Below are positions 50,931-60,119 of a stretch of 64,000 bases of DNA, one piece after another. This stretch comes from Anaerolineae bacterium (lineage in GTDB: Bacteria > Chloroflexota > Anaerolineae > Anaerolineales > Villigracilaceae). The position numbers and the translations under genes were made by a program. Within the stretch, counting starts at the first letter, position 1. Each line of letters begins with the position of its first letter. The notes under the pieces were generated by a model that searched no databases, was not told the DNA's origin, and was given only the letters and a program-made list of their open reading frames with translations. Location: assembly GCA_017303655.1 (NCBI GenBank), contig JAFLCE010000009.1:1-64000 (forward strand). Reading direction: 5' to 3'.

Positions 50931-51851
50931 CTAGTTTTTCGGGCGCCAATATTTGAGATCGTCAAATTGCTTCTTAATCTGTTCAAGCTGGGCAAGCAGC
51001 TCGGTCTTTTCCATGCCGCGATTCACATACTCAATAATATTCAACAAAGTAAACCGGAAGAACTCATTCACATCCCCCTCGCGTTCATATGCTTTTTGGA
51101 TCTCTTCCTCTGCCTGCTGTTGCTCAATAAATTGAGTTTTGATCAGTCTGTCGGCCCGGCTGATAAGCAGGAAAAGCAGAAGATACAAAAGCACCAGGAT
51201 CACCGTCACCCCAATGGCAATATTCCGCTGGGCGATCGAGATCGTTTCCAGCAATGGCGTCACATCATCATAAACTTCAAAGACACCTTTCACATCCGAG
51301 CCACCCTGCCGAATGGGCACATAGCTCGAGATCACATCACGGTCTTCAATTTCACCCTCAAAGGCGCTGAAGGTATCCCGATGCGTAAGCTCGCTGGCTA
51401 AGCCGCCATTAAGTGCAGTGATAAAACCAGCATTGCCGCTTTTATCTTCACCGATCTGGCTCTCTTGTGTCGAGAAGACCGTCTGCCCACTGAGGTTATA
51501 GATTTTGACCTTAATGACCGAAAGCCCCTGCATCTGCTCAAGCACAGCCTCACGGAGCCGGGCAGTTTCGGGGTGGGCACGGATCTCGTCCGCGCTCAGA
51601 TCGGCAGACGAAAGAATGAAGGCTTCAAACTCGGGCCAGATGACGTTGGAAAACGTTTGGGTCAATGCCGCATTCTTCGATTCCCCGATTTCAAGTAGTT
51701 CATTCTCAGCGATCTGACGATAAAATGTGACCAGGGAAACCGCAACCAACACAAAAGCTGTCAGACTCGTCACAGTAAAGTAACGCAAGAGCGGAAAAGG
51801 TTTCTTTCCCACCACCTTTTGTTTTCCTTCTGACTTTCTGTCCATACTCAC
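50931..51851 (-). CDS. Two-TM extracytoplasmic sensor without output domain
   Basis: A membrane protein of 306 residues: a basic N-terminus, TM1 (about 25-45, F-V-L-V-A-V-S-L-V-T-F), an outer domain of about 155 residues, TM2 (I-A-I-G-V-T-V-I-L-V-L-L-Y-L-L-L-F-L-L) and a cytoplasmic coiled coil. The outer domain looks like a Cache-type sensor (V-K-I-Y-N-L-S-G-Q-T-V-F-S-T). Usually such sensors end in a histidine kinase or GGDEF domain; here only about 75 helical residues follow. I take GTG 51851, after GGAGG and six bases, as start. It could work with a separate kinase. Confidence 0.72.
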   Translation of the reverse strand: MSMDRKSEGKQKVVGKKPFPLLRYFTVTSLTAFVLVAVSLVTFYRQIAENELLEIGESKNAALTQTFSNVIWPEFEAFILSSADLSADEIRAHPETARLREAVLEQMQGLSVIKVKIYNLSGQTVFSTQESQIGEDKSGNAGFITALNGGLASELTHRDTFSAFEGEIEDRDVISSYVPIRQGGSDVKGVFEVYDDVTPLLETISIAQRNIAIGVTVILVLLYLLLFLLISRADRLIKTQFIEQQQAEEEIQKAYEREGDVNEFFRFTLLNIIEYVNRGMEKTELLAQLEQIKKQFDDLKYWRPKN

Positions 51852-51982
51852 GTTCAGCCTCCAAAATAATAAAACAAGAAACGTATTATACAACTTCCCT
51901 CATCGAAAGCCAAAATCTGTTATGCCCTGTTAATTCTCCATATTTTCTCAATCTCCCTATTCCCCATTCCCCCATCCGCATC

Positions 51983-51988
51983 TATAAT
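51983..51988 (+). promoter_or_regulatory. -10 box of the GNAT gene, leaderless
   Basis: TATAAT six bases before ATG 51995 with no Shine-Dalgarno. Confidence 0.6.
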
Positions 51989-51994
51989 CCCAGC

Positions 51995-52969
51995 ATGGCA
52001 AGCATCACCGTCCCAGCACGAGAAGAGCATCATCCGCACCTGCGTCCACTTAGCATATTGCGAGACCTGCCCGCCGTGGCGGACTTGATCGAACAATGCT
52101 TCGCCAGCACCATGGACAATGACGGCAGGCGCTATGTGCAAGACATGCGCCGCGCAGGCAAAGACAACTCCTTTATACAATGGGCGAACCGCGTGGCAGA
52201 TAGCACCTCGCTGCCGCTCACCGGCTACATCTGGGAAGAATCCGATCACATCATCGGCAACGTCAGCCTCGTACCCTTCAAACAGGGCAACCATCGCCTC
52301 TACCTCATCGCCAACGTCGCCACTCACCCCGACCATCGCCGTCGCGGCATTGCTCGTGCACTCACTCAACGCGCTATGCAACACGCCCACGAAAAGAATG
52401 TCCACAACATCTGGCTGCAAGTCCGCGCCGACAACCCCGAAGCCTTTCACCTGTACGAATCGCTGGGCTTCAAAGAACAAGCCCGCCGCACCTCGTGGCA
52501 AGCCCCAACCGCCTCAACCGTTGAGACGTTAAATTCGGATATCACCATCACACACCGACACCCAAACTTCTGGCAGACTCAACTCAACTGGCTTTCGCGC
52601 CTCTATCCCCGCCCTCTAAGCTGGCACGCCAACTGGAACTTTTCTCCGCTCAAGCCGGGTTTCCTCAACTGGCTGTATCTCATGTTTATCGACTTGAACG
52701 TGCGACAATGGGCAGCCATAAAAAACGACACCCTGCTCGCCACGCTCTCGTGGATGCCGACCGGGCGTGGTGAAAGCCTCTTTGCCGCAGCAGGCGAGAG
52801 GTCCGACCCTGAGGCGCTGACAGCCCTGCTTCTATATGCCCGGCGTGACCTGTATCGCTTCCACCCAAGCATCTCCCTCGAATTCCCAGCCGGTTCGTTT
52901 GACGATGCCATTCACGCCGCAGGCTTCAAAGCTCAGCGCACATTGATCTGGATGCAGGCAACTTCGTAA
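51995..52969 (+). CDS. GNAT-family N-acetyltransferase
   Basis: A 324-residue protein. The acetyl-CoA motif A is V-A-T-H-P-D-H-R-R-R-G-I-A-R-A-L near residue 108, with V-R-A-D-N-P-E-A-F-H-L-Y-E-S-L-G-F after it. The first ~175 residues hold the GNAT fold; the rest may be a second, degenerate one. The acceptor is unknown. The start follows TATAAT at six bases. The holin-like gene follows in the same direction. Confidence 0.85.
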   Translation: MASITVPAREEHHPHLRPLSILRDLPAVADLIEQCFASTMDNDGRRYVQDMRRAGKDNSFIQWANRVADSTSLPLTGYIWEESDHIIGNVSLVPFKQGNHRLYLIANVATHPDHRRRGIARALTQRAMQHAHEKNVHNIWLQVRADNPEAFHLYESLGFKEQARRTSWQAPTASTVETLNSDITITHRHPNFWQTQLNWLSRLYPRPLSWHANWNFSPLKPGFLNWLYLMFIDLNVRQWAAIKNDTLLATLSWMPTGRGESLFAAAGERSDPEALTALLLYARRDLYRFHPSISLEFPAGSFDDAIHAAGFKAQRTLIWMQATS

Positions 52970-53003
52970 AACGTTTTGCGTAGTTATAAGCAAGGAGTTT
53001 CTT

Positions 53004-53381
53004 ATGACAAAATTTTTCATTCGTTGGCTTATCAACGCCGTGGCATTATATGCCGCCGTGTGGATCGTACCCGGCATCGATTACCTTGGCGATTGGATGG
53101 GCATTCTGTGGCTGGCACTCATCATCGGCTTGTTGAACTCGCTGGTGCGTCCGTTGCTCAAGTTCCTGACGTGCCCGCTCATCATCCTCACCCTGGGCTT
53201 GTTCACGCTCGTCATCAATACCGGCATGCTCCTGCTCACCCGCACCATCGGGCAATCGCTTGGCATCGGTCTCGCCGTGGACGGCTTCTGGTCTGCCTTG
53301 CTCGGCAGTTTGGTGATGAGTCTTGTCAGCATCGTCATGAGCGTCATCTTCCGCGATGAGCTCAAAGGCAAACGCGACTAG
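53004..53381 (+). CDS. Phage-holin-family (superfamily IV) small membrane protein
   Basis: A 125-residue protein with four TM helices (W-L-I-N-A-V-A-L-Y-A-A-V-W-I-V-P-G-I, then L-W-L-A-L-I-I-G-L-L-N-S-L-V-R-P-L-L). The L-N-x-x-V-R-P motif is typical of the YvlD/4-TMS holin-like group found in many chromosomes without phages. Its role is unclear. AAGGAG precedes the ATG. Confidence 0.88.
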   Translation: MTKFFIRWLINAVALYAAVWIVPGIDYLGDWMGILWLALIIGLLNSLVRPLLKFLTCPLIILTLGLFTLVINTGMLLLTRTIGQSLGIGLAVDGFWSALLGSLVMSLVSIVMSVIFRDELKGKRD

Positions 53382-53393
53382 GTTTGTATACAG

Positions 53394-53425
53394 AAAACGG
53401 ACTCGCCAGTTGGCGAGTCCGTTTT
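53394..53425. terminator. Bidirectional terminator
   Basis: AAAACGGACTCGCCA and TGGCGAGTCCGTTTT arms, between convergent genes. Confidence 0.92.
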
Positions 53426-53448
53426 GATTCGTGAAAGTATCGCGAAAT

Positions 53449-54327
53449 TTATTTCGCGGGCTGCTTTATCAATCTTTCTATCGTTTTCAGATACGACCTC
53501 GGCTGCACCCCAAACACCCGCAAAACATCCCCTGGCTCCCAGCGGATGTTTTGCTTTAAGCCCAGCAAATTCTCTTTACTCACTGGTAATGGAATGCGCA
53601 AGGCTTCAGTCAGTGTAAAGCCAAAATTTACCAAGCCATACGGCAACGAAAGAAAGAACATCTTTCGTTTCAACCGCTTGCGAATCAGCTCTGCCATATC
53701 ACGTAGAGTGAAATCATTATCGGCGATCAAGGTGTGGATGCCAGAAATATCCTTATGGATCCCAACCTCCACACACTTTGCGAGGTCTTCGATATCAACG
53801 GCTTGCAAAGGTTGAGAGCCGCCATCCACCAAAGGCAAGATAGGCAAACTGCGGATCATACTCAAGATACTGCCGAACAAGCCGCCATGTCCCAGCACCA
53901 GACCGGGTTTGAGGATGAGGTCCTTGTGCGGGTCGAGTAGTTTTTCGATGGCAAGTTTTGTTTTGCCATATTCAGAAACAGCTTGTGCATGCGCGGATAA
54001 GCTGGAGAAAAATATAAATTTCTTAACTCCAGCACCTTTGGCAAGTTCATATAAATGACGCGTGCTATCGAGGTTGATATTGCCTGCATGGTCATCACTT
54101 TGTTTTTTGACGTAAGCACAATGGATGAGCGCATCACAACCGGTGAGGTCGGGGAAAAGTTTCGGGGAGGCGAGGTCGAAGGATTCAACGCTCAAGCCCG
54201 GGCGGGGTTCGAGGCGCGGAGTCCGCATCAGGGCACGGACCTGCCAGCCTCTCGTTAAGAAATAATCCACAAGATATGAGCCGATGAATCCATTCGCGCC
54301 GGTGATGACGACAGTTAGTTTATCCAT
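53449..54327 (-). CDS. NAD-dependent epimerase/dehydratase (SDR)
   Basis: A 292-residue extended SDR. The NAD loop is V-I-T-G-A-N-G-F-I-G-S-Y-L; the active-site strand shows F-F-S-S-L-S-A-H-A and Y-G-K-T-K (Y-x-x-x-K). The substrate is not known; nucleotide sugars are usual. The start ATG 54327 overlaps the end of the GMC oxidoreductase gene by eight bases, so it is translationally coupled and the last gene of a five-gene operon. Confidence 0.88.
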   Translation of the reverse strand: MDKLTVVITGANGFIGSYLVDYFLTRGWQVRALMRTPRLEPRPGLSVESFDLASPKLFPDLTGCDALIHCAYVKKQSDDHAGNINLDSTRHLYELAKGAGVKKFIFFSSLSAHAQAVSEYGKTKLAIEKLLDPHKDLILKPGLVLGHGGLFGSILSMIRSLPILPLVDGGSQPLQAVDIEDLAKCVEVGIHKDISGIHTLIADNDFTLRDMAELIRKRLKRKMFFLSLPYGLVNFGFTLTEALRIPLPVSKENLLGLKQNIRWEPGDVLRVFGVQPRSYLKTIERLIKQPAK

Positions 54328-55927
54328 CCAAAGCCGCCTTGGCGGTGCGATGTGCATTCGCCATGAGAGTCAGCGTAATGCCTTTGGCAGGCAAGTAGGT
54401 GAAGCCGGAGCCATCCGCGACGAAGACGCTGCGTCTGCCATGCAGCCTGCCGCTCGGGTGAGTCGAGCCGGGCATTTCATCTGCACTAAAAGGCAGTGAG
54501 CCAGCATAGTGAATGCTGCCGCCATGCCCCGGCTGAATGCGCCGTAATGGATAGCATCCGATCTTCATAAATGCAGCACGGACTGCCTTCTCGCGTTCTT
54601 TAATGGTTTGAGTTTCAGCATTGCTCAACTCGTAATGGGCAAAGAGTGCATCGCCTGTGAATGAATCAGGTTTATCAACAAGGCTGAGATATTTATTAGG
54701 CGAAAAAGAATCGGGATGATGAATGCCCACGATCATCAACGCCGATTGCAAAGCGCGAAAAACTCCGAGACCATCCGCAAAGTTGAGCGGCGCTTCTTTG
54801 ATGAGCTTATACAATAACAAGGAACGATAAGTATAGATCGCCATCGAGACAAGTTCATTCCCGTCGCGGTTCACATCGTAGATCATGAACGCCTGTGCCA
54901 TGCTGGTCTTCTCTTCTGAAAGCGGCGAGCCGAACATGCGCAGATGCAGAGCTGGCATATACACATATGGGTTGCACAAAATCGGCAGGCGCGTGATCTG
55001 CCCCTTGAATGAACGCAGGACAATGCGAGCTGATCCCAACACGCCTGCGGCAAGGATCAACTTTCGGCAGGTGATGCTTTTATATTCTGATGTTTGCACG
55101 TTCTTCACATGCAAAGTGGTTTCATTTTCATGCTCAACAAAATGCAGTACGAGCAGGTTGCCAAGATAGGTAAAGTTTGGACGTTCTTTTAGCGCATTCA
55201 CAGTGATCCACGGGCGGTATGCCGCTTCACCACGGTCACTATAAAAATCCATGTCTTGATACTTCGTTGCCTGACGGTTCCCCAGCGAGTTCGACAACAA
55301 CGCCATGGATGGGTTGCCCATGTAGATTCCGCGCCGGTTGAGTTCACGTTTCTTTTGTGTATAGGCTGCCAAGAGCTTCGCCGCGGAATTATCCATTTTC
55401 AAGGGTGGCTGAATGTTTTCAAGCCCACCAGTAATATAGGTTGAAAGATCATCACGGCCTGTTGCAATGCCGATACGATCAGACACAACCTGATAACTTT
55501 CATGCATCGCCTGCGGATTTAATCCCGCACGCGTCAACTCCGCATCCGAATACACATATGTGCCCAAGCCCCAACCGCTGCCAAGCCCACCATATGCCAT
55601 GCTCTCCATCGGGAAGAACGTATCCGAGATCATTGGGATCAGCTTGCTTACATCTTTCACCAAATGTTTGCGGGCAGGTGTCAATTGCGCACCTACTTTT
55701 ACTCCATCCCAGTCCACCGACTCAAAGGCACCGCCCAATAAATAACGATGTTGATTCTCATCTCTATGGCGCAATTTCTCAAAGCCTTCATCTGGCAAAA
55801 ACGATTCGTAATCTACCCCCGTCACGCCCACATCCACCAGCGCAACCTGCTTGCCCGCCTCCACCAAGGTCTGCGCCGCCATTGCGCCACTGGGTCCCGA
55901 ACCCACCACGATATATTCATAATCCAT
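54320..55927 (-). CDS. GMC-family FAD oxidoreductase
   Basis: A 535-residue FAD enzyme. The Rossmann loop Y-I-V-V-G-S-G-P-S-G-A-M-A-A-Q-T-L begins at residue 4. The C-terminal GMC-type region has G-S-I-H-Y-A-G-S-L-P-F and F-V-A-D-G-S-G-F-T-Y-L-P-A-K-G-I-T-L-T-L-M-A-N-A. Such enzymes oxidise alcohols. The start ATG 55927 overlaps the stop of the previous gene by one base (T-G-A-T-G). Its neighbours suggest a role in a lipid or sugar surface pathway. Confidence 0.9.
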   Translation of the reverse strand: MDYEYIVVGSGPSGAMAAQTLVEAGKQVALVDVGVTGVDYESFLPDEGFEKLRHRDENQHRYLLGGAFESVDWDGVKVGAQLTPARKHLVKDVSKLIPMISDTFFPMESMAYGGLGSGWGLGTYVYSDAELTRAGLNPQAMHESYQVVSDRIGIATGRDDLSTYITGGLENIQPPLKMDNSAAKLLAAYTQKKRELNRRGIYMGNPSMALLSNSLGNRQATKYQDMDFYSDRGEAAYRPWITVNALKERPNFTYLGNLLVLHFVEHENETTLHVKNVQTSEYKSITCRKLILAAGVLGSARIVLRSFKGQITRLPILCNPYVYMPALHLRMFGSPLSEEKTSMAQAFMIYDVNRDGNELVSMAIYTYRSLLLYKLIKEAPLNFADGLGVFRALQSALMIVGIHHPDSFSPNKYLSLVDKPDSFTGDALFAHYELSNAETQTIKEREKAVRAAFMKIGCYPLRRIQPGHGGSIHYAGSLPFSADEMPGSTHPSGRLHGRRSVFVADGSGFTYLPAKGITLTLMANAHRTAKAALDG

Positions 55928-56328
55928 CACAGCACCCCGCACAAAAGATAACCAACGACCATGCGCATCACACCGCGCGTGCCGAAGAAAAATAATCGCA
56001 GTGCATTTGTGAGCGGCGTGCCGTCAAACAAAAAATACTTCGCATATTCCGGCATGGCTTCCAGAATGGAGAGCATGTAATACAGCTTCTTCCGCACACA
56101 AGATTTATTTTTACGAATCGCCAAGCCCGCATCGATGACTCCGATCAGAGAGGGATACCGCAACATGAATTTGAGAATACGCTGATCCTGCGCATCCGAC
56201 TCAAATTGGGTCTGGTCATGCGCTGCCAGGTAAAGAGTCACCGCCCGGGCGTTGACCTCCTCACCAAGCAAATACCTTCCAAAGGCTTTGGCTTCAGCAG
56301 TTAATTCAGCTTGTAATTCAGGAGACAT
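55927..56328 (-). CDS. Small helical protein coupled to the GMC oxidoreductase
   Basis: A 133-residue all-helical protein without a signal peptide, rich in Ala, Leu and Tyr, with L-G-R-Y-L-L-G-E-E near the start. It overlaps the GMC gene by one base. Many GMC dehydrogenases are encoded with a small partner protein (gluconate 2-dehydrogenase subunit 3 type) that is helical and of similar size. This may be the equivalent, but I cannot match the sequence. ATG 56328 is chosen; a TTG start at 56343 would overlap the upstream gene. Confidence 0.5.
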   Translation of the reverse strand: MSPELQAELTAEAKAFGRYLLGEEVNARAVTLYLAAHDQTQFESDAQDQRILKFMLRYPSLIGVIDAGLAIRKNKSCVRKKLYYMLSILEAMPEYAKYFLFDGTPLTNALRLFFFGTRGVMRMVVGYLLCGVL

Positions 56329-56333
56329 GGAAT

Positions 56334-57998
56334 TTATCGCCAAATGGGAAACGGCACAGACTCAGAAGAGATCGTCAGCATGGTGCGATACATCTCTGCA
56401 TTGTTGACCAGCAGCAATAGGATGAAGACCAACAGCAAGCCTTGGAACCAACGCTTGTCTGCCAGTTCACGCCATGCCAATGCCATGAACAACGTGATGG
56501 CATAGGTCCAGTTCGTGGCGTAGAGGAAGACGTCCTTGCCGTATTGCAGATGCAGCGCAAAATAAAAGAGCAGGGTCACGATAAAGGCAATGAAATAACC
56601 GTTATCCTGTTTGCGAATATTCTTCAGGAACAAGATGCCGCCCAGGAACATCAACCCGACCCACGCGAGGGCGAGTCCGTCACCGAGCGGAGTCTCAAAG
56701 TTTGCCAACTGCATTGGCGCTTTTCGGATGGAAGCACGGAACATCCATACCTTTGGGAAGGGCCAGCCATCACGGATGACCAACGGTTCCGGCGCGACGA
56801 AGCTTGTCAACACCATTGTGCGCGCAAGATATTCAGCCCGTTGGACTGTGGCTGGGAATCGATTGGTCCCCTCGCCCTGCAATGAGGACAGGTCCCAAAA
56901 ATAAGGTTGTGAATTCGGATAAATAAAATTATTCAAGAGGGAAAGCGGCACGACCAGAGCTGTGACAATCACCCCGTAAATGATGATCTGTTTGAGATTG
57001 CGTTTGACGAAGAAATGCGCAATGAACGTCTGCCCGACGTTGGAGATGGTAATGCCAAACGCGAGTAGCCCGGTCACGACCTGCATCCATAGCGGGCTGT
57101 CACGCTGGAGCAGGATGAGGAAGATCAGCGCAACCGCTGAAAGGTAAATATAGCTTTCGATAATAGAACCAAACGCCAGTTGAGTCGCTGAGGCGCCGAA
57201 GAGGGCGGCAATCAACAGCGCATAGAGTTGATTCCCGATTCCGCGTTTTACAAAATCCCAAATGAGGTAGACGCACAAAGCCGCCACTAAAGCATTGAGC
57301 GTAAACGCCGCAAAGAGCGTATCACCTTTGAAAAGCAAAGCGAGTATGCCCACCAATGGGCGGATGATAATAAGAATGAACGGATGTGCCGGACGCCAAT
57401 AATAGTCACGATAGTTTTCAGTGGCATAACGCCAGCGATAAAGATTGCCATCAGCATCGAAGAAGATATCATCGGCATCATACGAAGGACGATTAAAAAT
57501 GGAAGCAAAGATGAGATAAACCGCGAAGAACAACAAGGCGAGCATCAAGCCGCCCAGGTTATCATCCACAAATTGATAGAAGCGAGACTGAGTCCAGTGG
57601 CGCTGTCTGCCGACATACACCAAAACCGCCGCTATAAAAAAAGAGGGAATCAACCCATTCAAGAACGTAACGCGCACTTCTTCAGCAAGATGAAAGGCGG
57701 AACTATCGAGCAGGTTCGGGAATTGTGCCGCGATGCTATACACGTATGGGATGAAGACCAACAAGGCAATAAATAATAAAGCTACAATGCCAGAATTTAA
57801 AAGACTGACACGATATTCACGCTGGGCTCTGCCCAAGAGGTAAAAGAAAAACAAGATAACGCCGGTGTGAACCAGAATGGCAAACAAAGACACTTCAATA
57901 GGCGTCTTGTAAAAGTTCTCCAGATAAGCAACGATGAAATAGGAAAGCGGAAGGCCTAACAACCAGGCAAGAGGAAGACGTTTGTCGAGAATTTGCAC
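56334..57998 (-). CDS. GT-C-like polytopic membrane protein 2
   Basis: A 554-residue protein with 12-14 TM helices. Shared with its upstream neighbour are Y-D-A-D-D-I-F-F-D-A-D-G-N-L-Y-R-W, Y-Y-W-R-P-A-H-P-F, G-S-I-I-E-S-Y-I-Y-L and Y-P-N-S-Q-P-Y-F. The acidic D-A-D-D pattern in an outer loop is like the catalytic site of GT-C polyprenyl-phosphate glycosyltransferases (PMT/ArnT-like). This is inferred from layout, not from a firm family match. The frames are adjacent and in the same direction. Confidence 0.65.
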   Translation of the reverse strand: MQILDKRLPLAWLLGLPLSYFIVAYLENFYKTPIEVSLFAILVHTGVILFFFYLLGRAQREYRVSLLNSGIVALLFIALLVFIPYVYSIAAQFPNLLDSSAFHLAEEVRVTFLNGLIPSFFIAAVLVYVGRQRHWTQSRFYQFVDDNLGGLMLALLFFAVYLIFASIFNRPSYDADDIFFDADGNLYRWRYATENYRDYYWRPAHPFILIIIRPLVGILALLFKGDTLFAAFTLNALVAALCVYLIWDFVKRGIGNQLYALLIAALFGASATQLAFGSIIESYIYLSAVALIFLILLQRDSPLWMQVVTGLLAFGITISNVGQTFIAHFFVKRNLKQIIIYGVIVTALVVPLSLLNNFIYPNSQPYFWDLSSLQGEGTNRFPATVQRAEYLARTMVLTSFVAPEPLVIRDGWPFPKVWMFRASIRKAPMQLANFETPLGDGLALAWVGLMFLGGILFLKNIRKQDNGYFIAFIVTLLFYFALHLQYGKDVFLYATNWTYAITLFMALAWRELADKRWFQGLLLVFILLLLVNNAEMYRTMLTISSESVPFPIWR

Positions 57999-58048
57999 GT
58001 GATCAATTTCCTTTTGAGCGGTCTAGTCTACCATATGGGCTTACACGG

Positions 58049-60061
58049 TCACTGCACCTGCAAAGCAAGCACATCCACGATGGTTAACAACAATTGCGCG
58101 TTGTTAAAAGCCAGCAGAAAAAGAAAGGTCAGCAAGATCGCCTGAAACCATCGTCGCTGTGAAATGCCCTGCCAAGCCAGACCCATCAGCAAGATCAAGG
58201 CATAGGTCCAATTCGGAGAGTAGAGAAATAATTCCTTGCCATAACGAAGATGCAACCCTACGTTAAAGAGCATACACATCAGCAGTGCCGGGTATAGGCG
58301 CAGATGTTTCTGCTCGCGAAGAGTCCATAGGAAAGTCAGCCCGCCCAGAATTAAAAATCCCAGCCAAGCCCAGGCTGTCACCGTTTGGATCGGCAGCGTG
58401 TATTGACTCAACGCATCGATCTCTGGCTTGAAAAAACGGAATTGAATAAACGGGATCTCACCCGTATGCAGGATCGGCGTGGGTGCCAACACATTGTGGA
58501 AGAGGAAAGCCCGCATCAATGCCTGGACCCGCAGCTGATTCAGCGGAAAGATATTTGGTCCCTCCGCCTGAAGCGTGGATGGCACAAAGAAGAATGGTTG
58601 AGCATCGGGATAAAACAGGTTATTGGCCAACGTTAACAACACCAAAAAGACCAGCACCGTCGCTACAAAGCGGATCATCTGTTTGATGTTCGGCTTGACC
58701 ATGAACAACGCGATTACATTTTGGGCAAAATTGGAATGAGTAATACCAACAGTGAGTAAACTTGCAGAAATAAGAGCTGGCAAAGGTCTGTCTTTAAGCA
58801 ATAACAAAAAGAACAATATCAAACTTGCCGCCAGAAAAATATAAGACTCAAGCAGCGAGCCAAAGATCAAGTGGGAAGTTGTGAAACCTAACAGGGTTGC
58901 TGTCAATGAAGCATAGACCGAGTTACCCGAAGCCGACTTGATGAACATCCATGCAAGGTACACACAGGCAGCACCACCCAATGCCACAAAGACCAATGCA
59001 CCCCAAAAGCGATTCCCTTTCAAGAACAGGGCGAGCAGGTCTATGGGCGGTCTAAACAGCAAAATCATGAACGGGTGGACCGAACGCCAGTAGTAATCTT
59101 GCCAGTTGTCGGTGGTGAGGCGGATGCGGTAGTTGAAGGGGTCGGCGTCGAAGAAGACATCGTCCACATCGAAGCGTGGTTCATTGAGGATGGCAGCGAA
59201 AAGCAGATACACCACAAAGAAAGCAAGCGCCAGTGAGATGCCCGCTAGATTCTCACTCACATAGGAATAGACCTTTGTTTGTTTCAGCTTATTGTAAAAA
59301 CCACTGAACTTCAAACGCAGATGCAACCATGCCTGCCACGGCAACGCCAGGAGACTTGTGAAGAGAAAGACTCCGCGTGAGTTTGAGTTTAGGGTAAAGT
59401 ACTCCGCCGGGAAAAGCGGCATGCGTTGATTCGCTTGGAACAACCAGAGAATAAAGCCAATCAATAAGACAAACAGACCTACGTGAATAAAAGCATCAAA
59501 CCAGCGTTCAAGTGCCACGCGGCGAATGCGCCCCATAAAGAAATATCCGCCCGCGCCGAGAGCTGCCTGAAAAAGCAAGGTGAGTAGAATGACTTCACTT
59601 AAGCTGGTATAAAAATCATCTAGAAAACTGAGCAGCAAAAAACTAAGAGCAGTGGCAAAGACCCACGCACCGGTCACACGACGAATGCCACCAGCCTCTA
59701 TCAATGCTTGCACAGATGGCACGGCGGGAATGGTCAATAAAAGAAAGCTACTGAAAAGCAGGAAGGGAATAAAAACGTTACGAACAATGAGAAAAGAAAG
59801 TAGAGCAGGGATGAGCGCCCAAATAAAAATAGATATTCGTCCTGTTATGGACATCCCCATCAGAAATCGTTCCATGAACGGCAAAACGTACAAAAAGCAA
59901 ATGAAAAGTGCGCCCGCTGGTACGAGCAGGAGGAATATCTGGTCGATGAATGCGCGGGAGTTAAGGTCGAAAAAAGTCTGCGCGAGGCTGAATGAAATGA
60001 ATATCCCTGCGAAGATACTGACAAGGACACGCCAGACTGTGGTGTTGCGTTGAGGCTTCAT
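58049..60061 (-). CDS. GT-C-like polytopic membrane protein 1
   Basis: A 670-residue protein with an extra N-terminal block of four TM helices compared with its neighbour, then the same core (F-D-V-D-D-V-F-F-D-A-D-P, Y-Y-W-R-S-V-H-P-F, G-S-L-L-E-S-Y-I-F-L, Y-P-D-A-Q-P-F-F). The two are tandem paralogues, probably from an old duplication. It is the first gene of an operon that continues with protein 2, the small helical protein, GMC oxidoreductase and epimerase. No strong ribosome binding site is seen. Confidence 0.65.
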   Translation of the reverse strand: MKPQRNTTVWRVLVSIFAGIFISFSLAQTFFDLNSRAFIDQIFLLLVPAGALFICFLYVLPFMERFLMGMSITGRISIFIWALIPALLSFLIVRNVFIPFLLFSSFLLLTIPAVPSVQALIEAGGIRRVTGAWVFATALSFLLLSFLDDFYTSLSEVILLTLLFQAALGAGGYFFMGRIRRVALERWFDAFIHVGLFVLLIGFILWLFQANQRMPLFPAEYFTLNSNSRGVFLFTSLLALPWQAWLHLRLKFSGFYNKLKQTKVYSYVSENLAGISLALAFFVVYLLFAAILNEPRFDVDDVFFDADPFNYRIRLTTDNWQDYYWRSVHPFMILLFRPPIDLLALFLKGNRFWGALVFVALGGAACVYLAWMFIKSASGNSVYASLTATLLGFTTSHLIFGSLLESYIFLAASLILFFLLLLKDRPLPALISASLLTVGITHSNFAQNVIALFMVKPNIKQMIRFVATVLVFLVLLTLANNLFYPDAQPFFFVPSTLQAEGPNIFPLNQLRVQALMRAFLFHNVLAPTPILHTGEIPFIQFRFFKPEIDALSQYTLPIQTVTAWAWLGFLILGGLTFLWTLREQKHLRLYPALLMCMLFNVGLHLRYGKELFLYSPNWTYALILLMGLAWQGISQRRWFQAILLTFLFLLAFNNAQLLLTIVDVLALQVQ

Positions 60062-60078
60062 GCTTGATGCAAGAGAGA

Positions 60079-60109
60079 ACGGTCACCTGTAATTTGCGCA
60101 AGTGACCGT
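60079..60109 (-). terminator. Weak hairpin after the small acidic gene
   Basis: ACGGTCAC and GTGACCGT around a 15-base loop, between 60120 and the next operon on the minus strand. Confidence 0.55.
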
Positions 60110-60119
60110 CCTCTGCTGG

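Noticed and set aside
50709-51401. 230-codon plus-strand frame across the sensor gene
   Set aside because: Mostly antisense to the sensor gene, which has TM helices and a ribosome binding site in its favour.
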